36,332 nt of DNA from the NCBI GenBank assembly GCA_016936975.1, contig JAFGWU010000080.1:1-36332 (forward strand). The letters run 5' to 3'. The DNA is from Bacteroidales bacterium (lineage in GTDB: Bacteria; Bacteroidota; Bacteroidia; Bacteroidales; GCA-2748055). Position 1 is the stretch's first letter. Each line of letters opens with the position of its first letter. Both the position numbers and the translations under genes were made by a program. Below, in pieces: positions 18,425 through 27,227 of the stretch. Under the pieces are notes generated by a model. That model saw only the letters and a list, made by a program, of their open reading frames with translations, was not told the DNA's origin and made no database searches.

Positions 18425-21400
18425 ATGAAAACATTCCCCAGATTGATTTCCTTGTTATTCTGTACGTTAATGGGTTATTTCAGTCTTGAGGCCCAGCAAC
18501 TTATGCACTTTCCCGACCTGTCCGCCGACGAAGTGGTATTCACTTCCGGGGGAGATATCTGGACTGCCCCCCTGGAGGGTGGGGATGCGCGGCGGCTGAC
18601 CATTCACGACGGCCAGGAACGCTACCCGAAGTTTTCTGCCGATGGCAGGACCATTGCCTTTACCGGGGAGTACGACGGCAATACGGATGTGTATGTCATG
18701 ACGAATAAAGGGGGGAACATCACCCGCCTGACATGGCACCCCGGCGTCGACGAGGTGGTGGGATGGCATCCTGTAAAAAACAAAATATTGTTCAGTTCCG
18801 GCAGGAACAGCACCTCCCGTTATACCAAACTCTTCCTGATAGGAGACAACGGCACCGGTCTTGAGGAGCTGATACTGTATGATGCCGCACAGGGCAGTTT
18901 CTCTCCCGACGGCAGGATGATCGCCTATAATAAGACAGCCCGGGAAAACCGTACCTGGAAACGATACCGGGGAGGCAAGGCCCAGGAGATCTATATCTAT
19001 GATTTCGAAACCAATACCGAAAAAAACATATCCGGTTTCAGGGGTACCGACCGGCTGCCCGCATGGATCGGGAAAAAAGTTTACTTCCTTTCCGATCGCG
19101 ACGGAATCCTTAATATTTATGCCTACAATATCGAATCAGAACAAACCGAACAGCTGACCGGTCATACCGATTTTGATGTGCTCAGGATGTCGGCATGCGG
19201 CGACAGGATTGTTTACGAAAAAGGCGGGGAGATTTTCCTGCTCGACCTCAACACGAAAAAGAGCAAAAAAATCGAAATCCGGATCCATCAGGACGCCCCC
19301 GAAACACGGTCCTATATCCAGAATCTCACCCGTCAGGTCCAGGATTTTGACCTTTCCCCCTCCGGCAAACGGGCCCTGGTGGTGGCCCGGGGTGAAGTAT
19401 TCTCCGTCCCCGGGAAAAACGGCATCACCGAAAATTTAAGCAGGCACTGCGGCGCCAGGGATAAAGATGCCGCCTGGTCGAACGACGGGCAAAAAATTGC
19501 CTGGCTGTCAGACCGGAGCGGGGAGTATGAAATATATATTCAGAATGCCGACGGTTCGGGAGAAGCAATCAAAATGACCGAACATAAGGATGGTTACCGG
19601 CATACCCTTCTTTGGTCACCTGATGACCGGAAAATTGCCTTTGCCGACCAGACCCTGCGCTGTTACATTTTGGATATCAACACAAAAAAGATCACCGAGG
19701 TGGACCGGGTAGAATACGAACATGTCGACGAATCGCTTCACCGAAAAGGGATCTTCGACTACTGCTGGTCGCCCGACAGCCGGTACCTGGCCTATTCCAA
19801 AATGAACGAAGACCTGGTATGGCAGGTGTACATCTATTCCCTGGATACAAAAAAAGTCCACCCGGTCAGCGACGGTCTCTACTACGATTTCAATCCTGTT
19901 TTCACAAAAGACGGGGAGCATCTGCTGTTCGTTTCCAATAGACGGTTCAACCCAACCTTTTGCGACATGGAGTGGGAAATGGTGTACAAGGATGTAGCCG
20001 GGATTTATGCACTCACCCTGAAAAAGGATGGCCGGTCGATCCTGCCTCTTGTAAACGATACCGAAAACGGAGAACAGGAATCCTCCGGATCCGCTTCCCC
20101 TTTCCGGATCGACTTTGAAGGGATCGAACAGCGTATCGAGGCCCTGCCCCTTGACCCGGGAAATTACAGGGATCTGGCCGTTAATGAATCTGGCCTTTTC
20201 TACCTCAACAGTGAAAAGGACGATTACAACAGGATGGATTACCGGGAGCCCGGGCCGAGGACGCTTTACCGCTATATTTTCAACAGCCGGGAAGAAAAAA
20301 CCGTGATTGAGGGGATCTCCGGTTTCAGGCTCTCGGCGGATGGTTCGCAACTCCTCTACCGCCGGGGAAACCAGCTCGGGATCATTGCGTCGGATTCTGC
20401 AAACAGCAGGGGTACCGACCTCGATCTCTCTGATTTGAAAATGACGATTGATCCCTTAAAGGAATGGAAAGCGCTGTTTGATGAGGCGTGGCGGTTTGAA
20501 CGGGATTTCTATTATGAACCCGGTATGCACGGTATCGATTGGCTCGCCATGAAGGAGAAGTACGGGAAGCTGATCGACCGGGCCACATGCCGGGAGGATC
20601 TCCGGTTCATCATCGGGGAGCTGATCGGGGAGCTGAATACCTCGCACACATACGTGTACGGTGGATACAGTCAGCGTAACAGCACCCCGGTGAGCACCGG
20701 GATGCTGGGGGTTGACTGGAAAGCCGATCCATCCCATCATCTTTACCGTTTTGAAAAGATCTACCGTGTCCCCGACTGGGCAAGGGGTTCCTATCCGCCC
20801 CTGGCCAAACCGGGCGTGAATATACGGGAAGGGGATTATCTCCTGGCAGTGAATGGCAAAGAGGTAAAAGCCCATGAGAACATTTACAGTGCTTTTACAG
20901 ACCTGGCGGGAAAACCGGTGAAACTGACTGTGAACAGTGCCCCTGCCCTGGAAGGTTCCCGGGAGGTCATTGTGGAGCCATCCGGAAGCGACACGCGGTT
21001 CAGGTATTACGACTGGCTGGAAAACAACCGGATCGCAGTGGATAAAGCCTCGGGGGGGCAGATTGGTTATATATACCTGCCCGACACCTACGAGGGTTCT
21101 GCAGTGGATTTCCCAAAATATTTCTATTCACAGACCAAAAAGAAGGGACTGATCATCGATGGCCGTTTCAATGGCGGCGGGCTCGACCCGGAGATCTTCC
21201 TCCAGCGCCTGCTCAAGATCCCGCATGGATACTGGACCCGCCGTTATTCTGCAGACCAGCCCATCCCGCTTTTGGCGGTAACGGCCCATATGGCATGTCT
21301 TACCAACCGCTATGCCGGTTCAGGCGGGGATTTACTTCCCTACGAGTTTAAATGGTTCAACATGGGTCCGGTGATCGGCACACGCACCTGGGGAGGATTG

Positions 21401-21676
21401 GTCGGGGTCTCCATGTTTATCGAGCTGATGGACGGCAGTACCCTGACCGCCCCCGATTACCGGATCTATAATGAAAAGGGTGAATGGGTCGTGGAGAATG
21501 AAGGGGTCGAACCGGATATCGTGGTGGAGCAAAACTCCCTGGAGCTGTCGAAAGGGATCGACACCCAACTCATGAGTGCGGTTGAGGTGCTCATGCAAAA
21601 AATAAGGGAGGAGCCTGTAATCATGCCGGAGCATGAACCGTTCCCGGTGGATACGCGGGACATGATCGGCGACTGA
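18425..21676 (+). CDS. Tricorn-type serine protease (S41 family)
   Basis: A 1083-residue exported Tricorn homologue, similar in length to the Thermoplasma enzyme. It has a signal peptide ending at LEAQQ and two beta-propellers with repeated WD40/TolB-like blades (about 25-310 and 310-640, for example RYPKFSADGRTIAFTG and DAAWSNDGQKIAWLSDRSG). A helical C1 domain (about 675-750), a PDZ domain (about 755-850) and the C2 alpha/beta catalytic domain (to the C-terminus) follow. The tetrad positions can be read as S740-H741 (NTSHTYVYGG), nucleophile S966 (YAGSGGDLLPYEF, followed by GTRTWGGLVG) and E1024 (VENEGVEPDI). Unlike archaeal Tricorn it is exported, so it probably degrades peptides in the periplasm. 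No peptidase partner is adjacent. Confidence 0.93.
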   Translation: MKTFPRLISLLFCTLMGYFSLEAQQLMHFPDLSADEVVFTSGGDIWTAPLEGGDARRLTIHDGQERYPKFSADGRTIAFTGEYDGNTDVYVMTNKGGNITRLTWHPGVDEVVGWHPVKNKILFSSGRNSTSRYTKLFLIGDNGTGLEELILYDAAQGSFSPDGRMIAYNKTARENRTWKRYRGGKAQEIYIYDFETNTEKNISGFRGTDRLPAWIGKKVYFLSDRDGILNIYAYNIESEQTEQLTGHTDFDVLRMSACGDRIVYEKGGEIFLLDLNTKKSKKIEIRIHQDAPETRSYIQNLTRQVQDFDLSPSGKRALVVARGEVFSVPGKNGITENLSRHCGARDKDAAWSNDGQKIAWLSDRSGEYEIYIQNADGSGEAIKMTEHKDGYRHTLLWSPDDRKIAFADQTLRCYILDINTKKITEVDRVEYEHVDESLHRKGIFDYCWSPDSRYLAYSKMNEDLVWQVYIYSLDTKKVHPVSDGLYYDFNPVFTKDGEHLLFVSNRRFNPTFCDMEWEMVYKDVAGIYALTLKKDGRSILPLVNDTENGEQESSGSASPFRIDFEGIEQRIEALPLDPGNYRDLAVNESGLFYLNSEKDDYNRMDYREPGPRTLYRYIFNSREEKTVIEGISGFRLSADGSQLLYRRGNQLGIIASDSANSRGTDLDLSDLKMTIDPLKEWKALFDEAWRFERDFYYEPGMHGIDWLAMKEKYGKLIDRATCREDLRFIIGELIGELNTSHTYVYGGYSQRNSTPVSTGMLGVDWKADPSHHLYRFEKIYRVPDWARGSYPPLAKPGVNIREGDYLLAVNGKEVKAHENIYSAFTDLAGKPVKLTVNSAPALEGSREVIVEPSGSDTRFRYYDWLENNRIAVDKASGGQIGYIYLPDTYEGSAVDFPKYFYSQTKKKGLIIDGRFNGGGLDPEIFLQRLLKIPHGYWTRRYSADQPIPLLAVTAHMACLTNRYAGSGGDLLPYEFKWFNMGPVIGTRTWGGLVGVSMFIELMDGSTLTAPDYRIYNEKGEWVVENEGVEPDIVVEQNSLELSKGIDTQLMSAVEVLMQKIREEPVIMPEHEPFPVDTRDMIGD

Positions 21677-21733
21677 TCACCGGCAGCTGCCGTTTACCTT
21701 ACAGGGCTGTTACTGACGGCCGGCTGAAAAAAT

Positions 21734-21888
21734 AGAGGTTGCCTCAGAACCCTCAGTGCAACTCTGCGTATTCCCGGGGATGCTCTGCGTAACTTTTCTA
21801 ATAAATTGTCGCACAGAGTTCCACGGAGAACACACAGAGAAGCACAGGGCAAAACCTAAAACTAAAGAGCGCTTTGGAGACAACCTCT
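21734..21888. repeat. MITE-like element with 12-bp terminal inverted repeats
   Basis: AGAGGTTGCCTC at 21734-21745 is mirrored by GAGACAACCTCT at 21877-21888, a 12-bp inverted repeat with one mismatch. The interior has further opposed motifs: ACTCTGCG and CTCTGCG on the left, and CGCACAGAGTTCC and CACACAGAG on the right, so the 155-bp unit could fold into a long imperfect hairpin. It contains no ORF and fills the convergent gap between the Tricorn gene and SusD. The CTCTGTG/CACAGAG vocabulary is that of short interspersed repeats seen in many genomes. Both transcripts end here, but no classical terminator was found apart from the short palindrome CGGCAGCTGCCG at 21681-21692. Confidence 0.5.
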
Positions 21889-21923
21889 TCGTCAGAGCCT
21901 AAGCAATCCACCTATGTAAAATA

Positions 21924-23525
21924 CTAATCGTAAGCAGGATTCTGCGGATAGTCTCCCGAATCCAGTGCAATGGCACTCAGCGGAATGGGTCTCAGGATTT
22001 TAAAATTTCCGTTGGCACCCAGGAATGGATCAATCCCTGTATTCACAAGCGCCTTAACATCCGGGTTCCGCTCTTTGGCATACTCCATGAGCTTTCCGGT
22101 ACGTTTCAGGTCCATCCAGCGGAAGCCTTCTCCGACCAGTTCCCGGGCTCTTTCTTCCAGTATAAAATCCAGGTCAACGCTGGATACTGTGGAAGCTCCG
22201 GCCCGTTCTCTTACCGTGTTGACCCGTGCAACCGCATTGCCGGGATTATTGGCCTTAAGATATGCTTCTGCCGCGATCAGGTAGGTTTCACCAAGCCTGG
22301 CAAGATACAGATCGTGTGTATACTGGATCTCCGGAGTCTGACAGCGGTCGTACTTCTTCAGGGCTGGCAGATCATTCTGGTTCAGTCCATCCCACCAGTG
22401 CGGCCCGATGGGTGAAATAACCGCCTCACTGCGCATCGGGTGGGCTGCCCTCCAGTTGGATGTATCAGCCAGCTGGGCAGCAGTTCTGGGATAGTAGTAT
22501 GCAACCGGTGAATTATCCGGATCCAGGTAATAACCCACATAAGGATTCGTCCTGATGTTCAGGAAAGTCCCCTCAAACCGTGTATCATCGTCATCAAACA
22601 GGGTATAGAGATACTCTGTCGGGTGAAGCGCATTTTTCTTACTCACCCCGTCGTTACTTCCCTGTGCCAGCGGGCCCCATGGATAATCCCAGTTATGGGC
22701 TCCCCCTTTCAGGGTTGAACCCGGCGAATACTGAATGGACCAGAGGACCTCTTCATTATTGTCGTTCTCATAGGCAAACAGCTCCTCGAAAGTCAGGCTT
22801 AAATCCTGTCCGTCAATGGCCGCATCTGCCAGCTGGGCCGCCGTGGTAAAATCGGAAGCCGATCCGAACGATTCATAACCGCGGGTAAGGTATACCTTTG
22901 CCAGCATGTGCCTGACCGCACGACTGTTGATCCTGCCGAAATCGTCCTGTGTTTCCGGAAGCTGTTCAAGAGCCTCTTCCATTTCATCGATAATAAACTG
23001 GTACACTTCGCTGGCGGGATCGCGCTCAAAATGCGTGATCGGTTCGCTTACCAGGTCCGTAACCAGGGATACATCCCCGAAGTGCTGTACCAGCAGGAAA
23101 TAGAAATAGGCCCGGATAAATTTAACTTCCGCAATCCGCATTTCCAGTTCAGTAAATTCCTCTGTCTTGGATGAATAATCCAGTGCCATATTGGCAACCT
23201 GGATGCTCTCATAAAGGTTTTTAAACAGGTATTCCACCTCCGGGTTGCTCGGCGTGAGGGTCTGGTAGGCTGCCAGTCCGAGGGGAACCTCCTGGTGGGC
23301 GGCGAAAAAGAGGTCTGTACCGGCACAGAATACATAGGGTGTCGGTTGATATACATCCCTTATGGAAGCATAAACCGCGTTGACCAGGCTTTCGTACCCC
23401 GCACTGGTAACATAATAGTTCTCCGCAGTGGTATTACCAAGGTTCTGCTCTTCCAGGTAATCGGTACAGCCGACCATAAGCACCAGGGCGAAGACCAATT
23501 GTATCTTAAATACTATGCTTTTCAT
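21924..23525 (-). CDS. SusD/RagB-type glycan-binding outer membrane lipoprotein
   Basis: A 533-residue surface lipoprotein from ATG 23525 (lipobox VLMVGC, Cys18 or so, then TDYLEEQNLGNTTAENYY). The frame is open upstream into the SusC gene, but only this start gives the signal peptide. It has the SusD plan: N-terminal TPR-like helices (YESLVNAVYASIRDVYQ, AEVKFIRAYFYFLLVQHFGDVSLVT, the conserved R-A-x-x-Y-F-x-L-V-x-x-F-G-D-V signature), a central variable glycan-binding part and a C-terminal SusD domain (YLARLGETYLIAAEAYLKANN, ARELVGEGFRWMDLKRTGKL, NPAYD end). It caps the SusC pore and binds oligosaccharides. It follows SusC with only 4 bp between genes. Xylan oligosaccharides are the most likely ligand from context. 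Confidence 0.96.
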   Translation of the reverse strand: MKSIVFKIQLVFALVLMVGCTDYLEEQNLGNTTAENYYVTSAGYESLVNAVYASIRDVYQPTPYVFCAGTDLFFAAHQEVPLGLAAYQTLTPSNPEVEYLFKNLYESIQVANMALDYSSKTEEFTELEMRIAEVKFIRAYFYFLLVQHFGDVSLVTDLVSEPITHFERDPASEVYQFIIDEMEEALEQLPETQDDFGRINSRAVRHMLAKVYLTRGYESFGSASDFTTAAQLADAAIDGQDLSLTFEELFAYENDNNEEVLWSIQYSPGSTLKGGAHNWDYPWGPLAQGSNDGVSKKNALHPTEYLYTLFDDDDTRFEGTFLNIRTNPYVGYYLDPDNSPVAYYYPRTAAQLADTSNWRAAHPMRSEAVISPIGPHWWDGLNQNDLPALKKYDRCQTPEIQYTHDLYLARLGETYLIAAEAYLKANNPGNAVARVNTVRERAGASTVSSVDLDFILEERARELVGEGFRWMDLKRTGKLMEYAKERNPDVKALVNTGIDPFLGANGNFKILRPIPLSAIALDSGDYPQNPAYD

Positions 23526-23529
23526 AATC

Positions 23530-26500
23530 TTAGAATTTAATATTAGCACCAATCTGATAAATTGAATAGGATGTATTTGTAGCATCTTCACCGGACATAT
23601 CCGCACCGGCCCATTCCGGGTCGAATCCGTCATACTTAGTAAATACAAATGGATTCAATGCATTGAAATACAACCGCACCTGATCAATGCCGATTCTGGA
23701 GAGCAGGTCACGGCTGAAGTTATATCCCAGGGTGATATTCTGAATCCTTACAAAGGAAGCATCCTTGTTAAAGCCGGGATATCCGTAATCTTCAGCATCC
23801 TCTCCCCAGTAGTCGCCCATATAGGCAGGCTGGGGATAGGTATTGGAGTATCTTGCTTCCGTGACCGGATTCTCCCTGACATAATAAGGCACATCCAGAA
23901 CCACCTTGCTGTTAAAATCGGTAAACTCACAGTGGAACGGACTGTATATGAATACGCCCTGCTTTGTGTACACTGTGGCGGAAAGGTCCCAGTTCTTATA
24001 TCTCAGGTTGGTTGAAAAGGTTCCTATCCAGTTCGGGTCCGGTGAACCAAGGACCTTCATGTCGTTATCGATATCAATGCTACCGTCTCCGTTCTGATCT
24101 TTAACCCTGGCTGTTCCCTCCAGGGCCTGAAGATCCTCGGCTGCCAGCTCATCCTTCTGCCAGATGCCATCGAACTCCATGGCATAAATGACATTCACAG
24201 GCTCCCCGATAAACCAGCGGTTGGGGACATCATCCTCTGTAGCGCCATAGAGCTCAACGATCTCGTTGCGGTTCCTTGAGAATATGAAGCTGGTCTCCCA
24301 CGTAAAGTCGGTGGTTCTTACATTAATGGTCCGCAGTAAAAATTCTATTCCCCTGTTATTGACCGATCCAACGTTGTCGATCATGCTGGCCCAGCCTGTC
24401 GGCATGGCCAGTTTACGTTCCATTAACAGATCGAGCGAGAGCCGGTCGTATAGGTCGATCGCCCCGGAAATCCTTCTTCCGTACAATCCGAAATCAATCC
24501 CGAAGTTCCACTCCCGCGTACGCTCCCAGGTTAATTCCCTGTTTGCAAGCGCACTCGGTATAAATCCGTCCGCAGTGGCTCCGTCCCAGTCATAGTAAAC
24601 CTGACGGCTCAGGGCGGATTGGGTGGAGTACGGATTGATATTGTTATTCCCGGTATAGCCATAGCTTAACCGCAATTTCAGATTGCTGATCTGGGAAATT
24701 CCGCTCATGAAGGATTCCTGGTCCAGCCTCCAGGCAACAGCGGCTGACGGGAAGTAGGCCCATTTGTTACCCTCCGACAATCTGGAGGAACCATCCCAAC
24801 GCATGGTCCCGGTAAACAGGTATTTATCCCTGAATGAATAATTCAGACGGTTGGTGAATGAGAGCAACGTGCTCTGGCTGAATCCGGTGGTAGCATCCCG
24901 TTGCGGTGCACTCTGCACATTATACCAGAGGGATTGGAACGGAACATCCCGCCCGAAAGCATAGGCTGTTTCGAACCGGTCCATCTGCGAAGACTGGATG
25001 AAATCATAAGAAATGCGGTGTTCCCCAAACTCCCTGAAGATATTCATCTGGTTATCCCAGATATAGGAAAAGTTATTATCGTTCCACATCCTGGCAACGG
25101 AAATGGAGCGGGTGGCAAACCGGTCAAAATATTCTCCTCTTCTTTCGAATTTAGCATAAGGCGAGAATGTTGTCCTGAAACTGATCCATTCTGCCGGGCT
25201 GAATTTCATGTAGAAGTTTGAAATCAGATAGTAGCGTTCCACATTATAGAGCGAGTTGGTTTCCAGATAAGCATATGGATTCACGTTACCGGAAATCCCG
25301 ATCATGGGTGACTGAATCAGGTTGCCCTCCGTATCCCTTGCGGGAGCATAGTTGGGCATCCTGAATATCTGCCGGGTGTAACCCTGCCTGGAGACCAGTT
25401 CGCGATCTGAAAATGCAAGGTTCAGATTGGCCCCTACCGCAAACATATCGCCCTGCCTGGCTTCCATGCTGGCTTTGAAATTATACTTTTTATGCCACTG
25501 GCCTTTTGCATTTCCGTCATCCCCCTGGTATCCAAATCCTATAACATAATTCACATCCTCACTTCCGCCACCAGCAGAAATAAAATGGTTTTGTTGAATG
25601 GCCGGTTTGAGAAGCTCTCCGATCCAGTCTGTTCCGTTCCTTGCAGCCAGGTTTACTGCCCAGTAATTTGATCCGTCTTCCATCAGTACGGTTGGAAATC
25701 CATAGGTTGGTGAATTGACAATTTCATTCCCCTGAACCAGGTCGCGGGTAACCTGGCGGTCCTTGTTCCATCGCACACTTTCATCATAGCTGTTCAGAAA
25801 ATCGGGCATATTGGAGATGGTCCGGACCCCCACAAATCCCGAATAGGTGACATCCGCCCGTCTGGCCATAATTCCTTCGCCGGTCCGGGTGGTGACGATG
25901 ACCACACCATTTGAACCTCTGGAACCGTAAATAGCCGTGGAGGAGGCATCCTTGAGAATATCTATCCTGACAATATCATTTGTATTCAGGAAATTGATGT
26001 TATCGGTCATCACCCCGTCCACAACATACAGTGGTGCAGCACCTGTCAGGGAGTTGGCCCCTCTGATTTGAATATCGAAATCGCTTCCCACTGTTCCTGT
26101 TCTCTGGGTGATGTTGACACCGGCCACATTTGCCTGCAGAGCCTTAGCCGGGCTGATGGCCCCGACCGATATCAGTTCTTCGTTACCCACGGAAGCCACC
26201 GAACCGGTCAGGTCCTTTTTCGTGATACTGCCATACCCGATGGCAACAACCTCTTCAAGCCCTATGGCTGATTCCTCCATCACAAAATCGATGACAGAGC
26301 GATCATTCACAGCCACCTCGGCTGTTTTCATGCCAACGAAAGAGAATACCAGGACATCGCCGGAAGTCACATTCTGTAAAGAATAATTACCATTTTCGTC
26401 GGTAATTGTACCCCGTGAGGTTCCCCGGACGGCCACCGTAACTCCAGCCACAGGCTCACCGTTGGTATCTGTCACTTTTCCTGTTATGGTACGTCCCTCC

Positions 26501-26682
26501 TGCAACAGGCTTTCCGGATGGTCAGCCCCGACTGAAGAGGCCGTCGCTTCCTGCAAACCGGAGGCTGCTGCCTGCAGCTGTACCACCACGGCCAACACAA
26601 GTATCAGCATGGTCCGCAACAGGGTAAATCTTTTTATTAAGGCAAACGGTCCATCTGCCTCAAAAGGAAAGACTCTTTTCAT
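23530..26682 (-). CDS. SusC/RagA-type TonB-dependent glycan transporter
   Basis: A 1050-residue outer membrane transporter that takes up oligosaccharides using TonB energy. The start at ATG 26682 (MKRVFPFEADGPF) is preferred to an in-frame ATG 36 bp upstream. After the signal region comes a carboxypeptidase-D regulatory-like domain (GRTITGKVTDTNGEPVAGVTVAVRG to NYSLQNV, about 65-140). The plug domain follows (EEVVAIGYGSITKKDLTGSV; YGSRGSNGVVIVTT), then a 22-strand barrel ending in YQIGANIKF, whose last Phe is the expected barrel signature. No STN domain or FecR/ECF gene accompanies it, so it is unlikely to be anti-sigma-regulated. A leader of about 260 nt with a putative promoter lies upstream. 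It pairs with the SusD gene directly downstream. Confidence 0.96.
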   Translation of the reverse strand: MKRVFPFEADGPFALIKRFTLLRTMLILVLAVVVQLQAAASGLQEATASSVGADHPESLLQEGRTITGKVTDTNGEPVAGVTVAVRGTSRGTITDENGNYSLQNVTSGDVLVFSFVGMKTAEVAVNDRSVIDFVMEESAIGLEEVVAIGYGSITKKDLTGSVASVGNEELISVGAISPAKALQANVAGVNITQRTGTVGSDFDIQIRGANSLTGAAPLYVVDGVMTDNINFLNTNDIVRIDILKDASSTAIYGSRGSNGVVIVTTRTGEGIMARRADVTYSGFVGVRTISNMPDFLNSYDESVRWNKDRQVTRDLVQGNEIVNSPTYGFPTVLMEDGSNYWAVNLAARNGTDWIGELLKPAIQQNHFISAGGGSEDVNYVIGFGYQGDDGNAKGQWHKKYNFKASMEARQGDMFAVGANLNLAFSDRELVSRQGYTRQIFRMPNYAPARDTEGNLIQSPMIGISGNVNPYAYLETNSLYNVERYYLISNFYMKFSPAEWISFRTTFSPYAKFERRGEYFDRFATRSISVARMWNDNNFSYIWDNQMNIFREFGEHRISYDFIQSSQMDRFETAYAFGRDVPFQSLWYNVQSAPQRDATTGFSQSTLLSFTNRLNYSFRDKYLFTGTMRWDGSSRLSEGNKWAYFPSAAVAWRLDQESFMSGISQISNLKLRLSYGYTGNNNINPYSTQSALSRQVYYDWDGATADGFIPSALANRELTWERTREWNFGIDFGLYGRRISGAIDLYDRLSLDLLMERKLAMPTGWASMIDNVGSVNNRGIEFLLRTINVRTTDFTWETSFIFSRNRNEIVELYGATEDDVPNRWFIGEPVNVIYAMEFDGIWQKDELAAEDLQALEGTARVKDQNGDGSIDIDNDMKVLGSPDPNWIGTFSTNLRYKNWDLSATVYTKQGVFIYSPFHCEFTDFNSKVVLDVPYYVRENPVTEARYSNTYPQPAYMGDYWGEDAEDYGYPGFNKDASFVRIQNITLGYNFSRDLLSRIGIDQVRLYFNALNPFVFTKYDGFDPEWAGADMSGEDATNTSYSIYQIGANIKF

Positions 26683-26856
26683 AAAATTGCTTTTTAAGAT
26701 TAGTAAAATAAAGAACACTGATGTTTTTAAATCTCTGATGCATCAGGGATTGTCTAGGGCGGCTTTTTATTTCTTTTCATGGCTTATATTTTAAGTTTCC
26801 ATCATCCTGTGCTCACCCGATATTCAGGCGGTCGTGAATTCCTGTCAAAAAAAGAT

Positions 26857-26942
26857 CGTTTACGTTAACGTTTACACTTATTATATATCTGTATTAATGC
26901 TGTTTAAATTGATCGCAATCATATTTATGTGTTATCGTTTAC
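26857..26942. promoter_or_regulatory. Three CGTTTAC direct repeats, candidate operator of susCD
   Basis: CGTTTAC occurs at 26857-26863, 26869-26875 and 26936-26942. The first two are 12 bp apart and enclose the perfect palindrome ACGTTAACGT; the second and third both read CGTTTACAC. The third copy overlaps the expected transcription start of the putative susC promoter. Direct repeats suit an AraC/HTCS-type activator, while the central palindrome would suit a LacI-type repressor. The leader between here and the gene also holds a stem AATCTCTGA/TCAGGGATT (26730-26751). The remaining sequence of the 26683-27058 gap shows nothing else. Confidence 0.4.
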
Positions 26943-26945
26943 ACG

Positions 26946-26977
26946 CAAATGTAAAAAATATATTGAATTAAGTCAAT
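26946..26977 (-). promoter_or_regulatory. Putative Bacteroidota-type promoter of susCD
   Basis: On the minus strand the sequence reads ATTG (26977-26974), 20 nt, then TACATTTG (26953-26946). This fits the Bacteroidota consensus TTTG-N19-21-TAnnTTTG with one mismatch in the -33 box. Transcription would start near 26940 and give a leader of about 258 nt. It was predicted from the sequence alone. Confidence 0.45.
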
Positions 26978-27058
26978 AGCTGTAAAAATATCTCGGGAAG
27001 TTTTAAGCAGGGGAGTTGATTGTTCAATAGAAAAAATATTTATAATTTCGTCGTCCAT

Positions 27059-27131
27059 TGCCCCGTGGTGTAATTGGCAACACGTCTGACTCTGGATCAG
27101 AAAAGTTCAGGTTCGAGCCCTGACGGGGCAA
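27059..27131 (+). tRNA. tRNA-Gln (anticodon CTG)
   Basis: A complete cloverleaf of 73 nt. The acceptor TGCCCCG pairs with CGGGGCA (27124-27130), with A as discriminator. The D-arm is GTG...CAC, the anticodon stem TCTGA/TCAGA holds loop CTCTGGA (anticodon CTG, Gln), the variable loop is AAAGT and the T-arm is TCAGG-TTCGAGC-CCTGA. CCA is not encoded. A hairpin terminator follows 6 bp later. The gene sits between the susCD pair and the xylanase cluster on the opposite strand. Confidence 0.95.
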
Positions 27132-27136
27132 CACCC

Positions 27137-27159
27137 AACCGGTATCCATACCGGTTTTT
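27137..27159 (+). terminator. Intrinsic terminator of tRNA-Gln
   Basis: AACCGGTAT (27137-27145) and ATACCGGTT (27148-27156) form a 9-bp inverted repeat with a very short loop, followed by TTT and then C. It begins 6 bp past the tRNA and is followed by an A/T-rich stretch. Being symmetrical, it might also stop read-through from the opposite direction. Confidence 0.7.
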
Positions 27160-27227
27160 CATTTACATATATTATTTCTTCCGGGTAAAGATGCACGGAA
27201 AGACGGTCATGAAAGCAGAAAAAAGAA

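Noticed and set aside
19616-20350. Minus-strand ORF of 244 codons
   Set aside because: Antisense to the second propeller of the Tricorn protein; no recognisable features.
21681-21692. CGGCAGCTGCCG as a terminator of the Tricorn gene
   Set aside because: The palindrome has no loop bases and no T-run follows, so it is not convincing alone.
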